Of a stretch of DNA of 64,000 nucleotides, positions 61,670 to 64,000 are shown one piece after another. Source of the DNA: Pegea sp. RAD2-039 (taxonomy: Eukaryota; Chordata; Thaliacea; Salpida; Salpidae); the NCBI GenBank assembly GCA_034620365.1, contig JAQGEQ010000020.1:372001-436000 (forward strand). The letters run 5' to 3'. Position numbers and translations under genes: made by a program. The notes below the pieces were generated by a model. The model worked only from the letters and a program-made list of their open reading frames with translations. It was not told the DNA's origin and did no database searches. Positions within the stretch are counted from its first letter, which is position 1. Each line of letters starts with the position of its first letter.

Positions 61670-62826
61670 AGCAATTGCAGCAATATCGCTTTGATATATA
61701 CAATTATATTTGAGATTCAATTGTTATCTCACATGTATACTTTAATTATTGCCTTATTAGATCTCCTTGTGGTTACTAATTGCTCAGTTTATAGAAAAAT
61801 ATTTATTTATATTTAACACCAATAACTTCTTCACGTTTTACACAACTTTTAACTAACCTAGCACCTTTTGTACTTAAATGTGTCGCTAAAAATATCAAAT
61901 ATGATCCTAGACTCTATCTTTGCATCTTCTATACATTCATTTATATCGAAATCTATGTAATCGTTTGTGATTAAGCATAATCATACTATAATGCTGTTTA
62001 ATAAAGAGATTCTGATAATTCCTCTAAATTGTATCTTTTTTTTATTAAATACAAATATATTGGTTAGTACAAATAATATGTAAGAGATTGATCAAAGATC
62101 CGTAATTAATTCTAACTTCATCAATTACCTTATTAAATATCATAACTGACATATTTTGAAACAATTTCAACAACACTATTTACTTTTTTCTAAACTGATA
62201 AGGCATCCTATTACTTTTTATTTCAGTGGATACTTTATTCAAATAAAGTTCAATAAAGACTAAACTAATATAATCTTGAGCAAAAGTTAACTTTTAGCAA
62301 TCTGTATATAAAGATTTAGACTTTTTTATTCATCACTTTTAAAACCTTGGCGCATACTCAAATATAAAGTATTTCTTACAAAAAAATACGTTACGAAAAT
62401 TAACTTAATTATTATAAATTTAAAAGTTATACCTATAAAGTGGTTTATAAAAGTAAAATGTATTATACTTTGTTATTCAGGTAAATTCTTTTTAGTAAAT
62501 ATTTGAACGTATTATTTCCACGATAAAAAAGAAGATAACCACTGCAGTATATTTTCTAGTTTGTTAAGTTTTAATAGACCAACAAGATTTGTTTTTATAA
62601 ATCATTATTTTAACTTATCAGCAAAAATATCTAATAAAAAATGTAAATTAATCATATTTATCATTGAGCTCGTATTATCGCTTACTAAGAAGTAGCGCTA
62701 CTGAGCAGACGTCATGACAACCAATTTAAAACTGAAGCACACAATATTCGATTTGAAAATATTTACTTGACATGCTTTCAAACTGAAATTCTTTTATTGA
62801 TTAAACTTTCAGTTTATATAGTTAAA
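61670..62826. other. Intergenic; dynein promoter region near its end
   Basis: AT-rich spacer. AATAAA at about 62000 probably ends the FBP1 transcript. The last 130 bp contain an X-box-like site and a CCAAT box before the dynein start codon. No other gene is seen. Confidence 0.55.
62708..62721 (+). promoter_or_regulatory. X-box-like RFX site upstream of the dynein gene
   Basis: GACGTCATGACAAC matches the RFX X-box consensus GTHNYYATRRNAAC at 13 of 14 positions; only the second base differs. It lies about 105 bp before the start codon and overlaps a CCAAT box at 62721-62725. RFX factors control ciliary genes in animals through X-boxes in this position, so an axonemal dynein gene is the expected target. 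Binding is inferred. Confidence 0.5.
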
Positions 62827-64000
62827 ATGGAAGCTGAATCATTTGATAAAACAGATGAGCAACTAAATCCTCAAGAAGGTAGCTCTAACAAATAAAGTAG
62901 AAACAAAATTAAAGTAGATTTAATTATTTAAGATTAGTTTTATACACTTATTATGAAACACTAATTACTAAACTGTTAAGCTTGAAAGTTGTTCAATAAA
63001 TTTTCTTTAAGTTTTTGTTAAAATGCTAAGATATTTTATTGTTATTCATCAACAAGAGCTGATAGTTCTAATTTTATTTATAAATTCTTTTAATCTTAGT
63101 CATGAGAAGAAGAATGTCTACAATCTCAAATGATGTTGAAATTGATGGAGATCTTGTAAGTTTTATATTTCATATATCAAATATTGCTAACAAATTTTAA
63201 TAGTTTTGTTTTTAAATTCCAATAAAGTTTAGAGTTTATACTAATGGTTTTCAATTTTAATTGTCAATTAAACTATATTGTATTTTTAAACAAAAATTAA
63301 TGGATTATATCTTAAATATTTTCCAAAAAGCTTTTATGCATTTAAATTTATTGAAAGTTTGTATTTAATGGAAGAAATACTATTTTTAGGTGACATGTTT
63401 TAAGAATAATATAACTTTACCTCATTATGACTTATCCATGTGGGAATCAGATCATGATGGGATTGTTTTAGACTTCTGTTATGAAAAAAATGCAATTCTT
63501 TTAGTTGCATACATGGATAAAGTAAGCTTATTTCATTTTGAGAATAAAATTTCAAAAAACACTTCAAGTATTGCTATATAGTTTTTATTGTAAGAAGATA
63601 AGTTTAAATCAATTTAGTTCTTTTTAGTTTTTAAAATGTTGTTTTTTAAATAATTATCATATGATGCATTATTTCAAAACTTTTTTAATAAAAGGTTACA
63701 GGATTTCAACTTCAAAGAACAGTCCCAAATAATCAAAACACAAATATTCTTATGTACTTTGTCAAGTAAGTTTTCTGCTCTTCAATCTTTTGAAGATTTA
63801 AAAAAAAACTCTTTGGGTTTTATCTTATAGACGTCCTGGCCTAAGCGAGTTATCTGAACGACAGTTTATTAGTCAATTTCAGTGGGGTACATTACGTGCG
63901 GGATATTTTGATAGCTTGCTTCGAATTATTGGAGGGTTATATGCACCTGCTTTTTTTCGAAATAAATCTTGGCCAGATAGTATCAGAAATGAATTCAGCG
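62827..64000 (+). CDS. Axonemal dynein heavy chain, N-terminal part (runs off the window)
   Basis: Exons 62827-62878, 63100-63155, 63390-63521, 63695-63765 and 63831-64000+ join in phase and give the first 160 residues or so: MEAESFDKTDEQL, an Arg-rich RRRMSTISNDVEIDG, then VTCFKNNITLPHYDLSMW, VTGFQLQRTVPNN, ILMYFVKRPG, and FISQFQWGTLRAGYFDSLLR followed by LYAPAFFRNKSWPDSIRNEF. The last part fits the start of the dynein tail (DHC_N1) domain, where a W-P-x-S-I-x-x-x-F pattern follows a loop naming a chain attachment helix. Dynein heavy chains are the force-producing motors of cilia; the motor domain would lie beyond the window. I do not assign the paralogue. The X-box upstream agrees with a ciliary role. 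Introns here are 65-234 bp. Confidence 0.75.

Overview
The window is nuclear DNA from an invertebrate animal with a very AT-rich genome. The evidence is GT-AG introns in almost every gene, an ERG/FLI-type ETS factor, a WIP-family actin regulator, a tetraspanin-like protein, a REC114-like meiotic protein and the start of a ciliary dynein heavy chain. Intron sizes are bimodal: many are 45-70 bp, others several hundred bp. I cannot name the phylum. No rRNA gene, CRISPR array, intact mobile element or virus-like element is visible.

Layout. 1.0-3.5 kb: a membrane-anchored alkyl-sulfatase-like metallo-hydrolase (+). 7.5-11.3 kb: a short tetraspanin-like protein (+). 13.0-14.9 kb: an eight-exon coiled-coil protein of unknown function (-). 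18.3-19.2 kb: a three-exon small gene and a 54-codon ORF (+). 20.8-29.4 kb: PSMD2/RPN1 (+), 22 exons, whose intron 20 is filled by a 3.9-kb minisatellite. 31.7-33.6 kb: a small membrane protein gene with two alternative last exons (+), holding an old LINE fragment in an intron. 38.2-40.5 kb: an ERG/FLI-like ETS factor (+). 45.6-47.8 kb: a WIP-family gene (+) with a coding minisatellite and an intronic one. 51.1-52.6 kb: a TLCD4-like membrane protein (+). 52.8-53.2 kb: a small single-pass membrane protein (-). 54.5-55.8 kb: REC114-like (+). 57.0-58.3 kb: a GC-richer block with a tRNA-Val-like relic. 58.5-59.5 kb: intronless METTL2 (+). 60.0-61.7 kb: fructose-1,6-bisphosphatase (+) with a GC-AG intron. 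62.8 kb to the end: the 5' end of an axonemal dynein heavy chain (+), with an X-box-like site upstream.

The genes are unrelated housekeeping, signalling, meiotic and ciliary functions; nothing suggests an operon or a cluster acting together. Exon joins were deduced by eye from reading phase, splice signals and remembered family sequences. Every multi-exon model given closes in phase.

The most unusual structure is the PSMD2 intron. About 190 copies of a 20-bp unit, each able to form a six-base-pair hairpin, turn what would be a roughly 80-bp intron into 3.9 kb. It also shows two higher-order periods of 480 and 580 bp. A second intronic minisatellite, with a related core, sits in the WIP gene.
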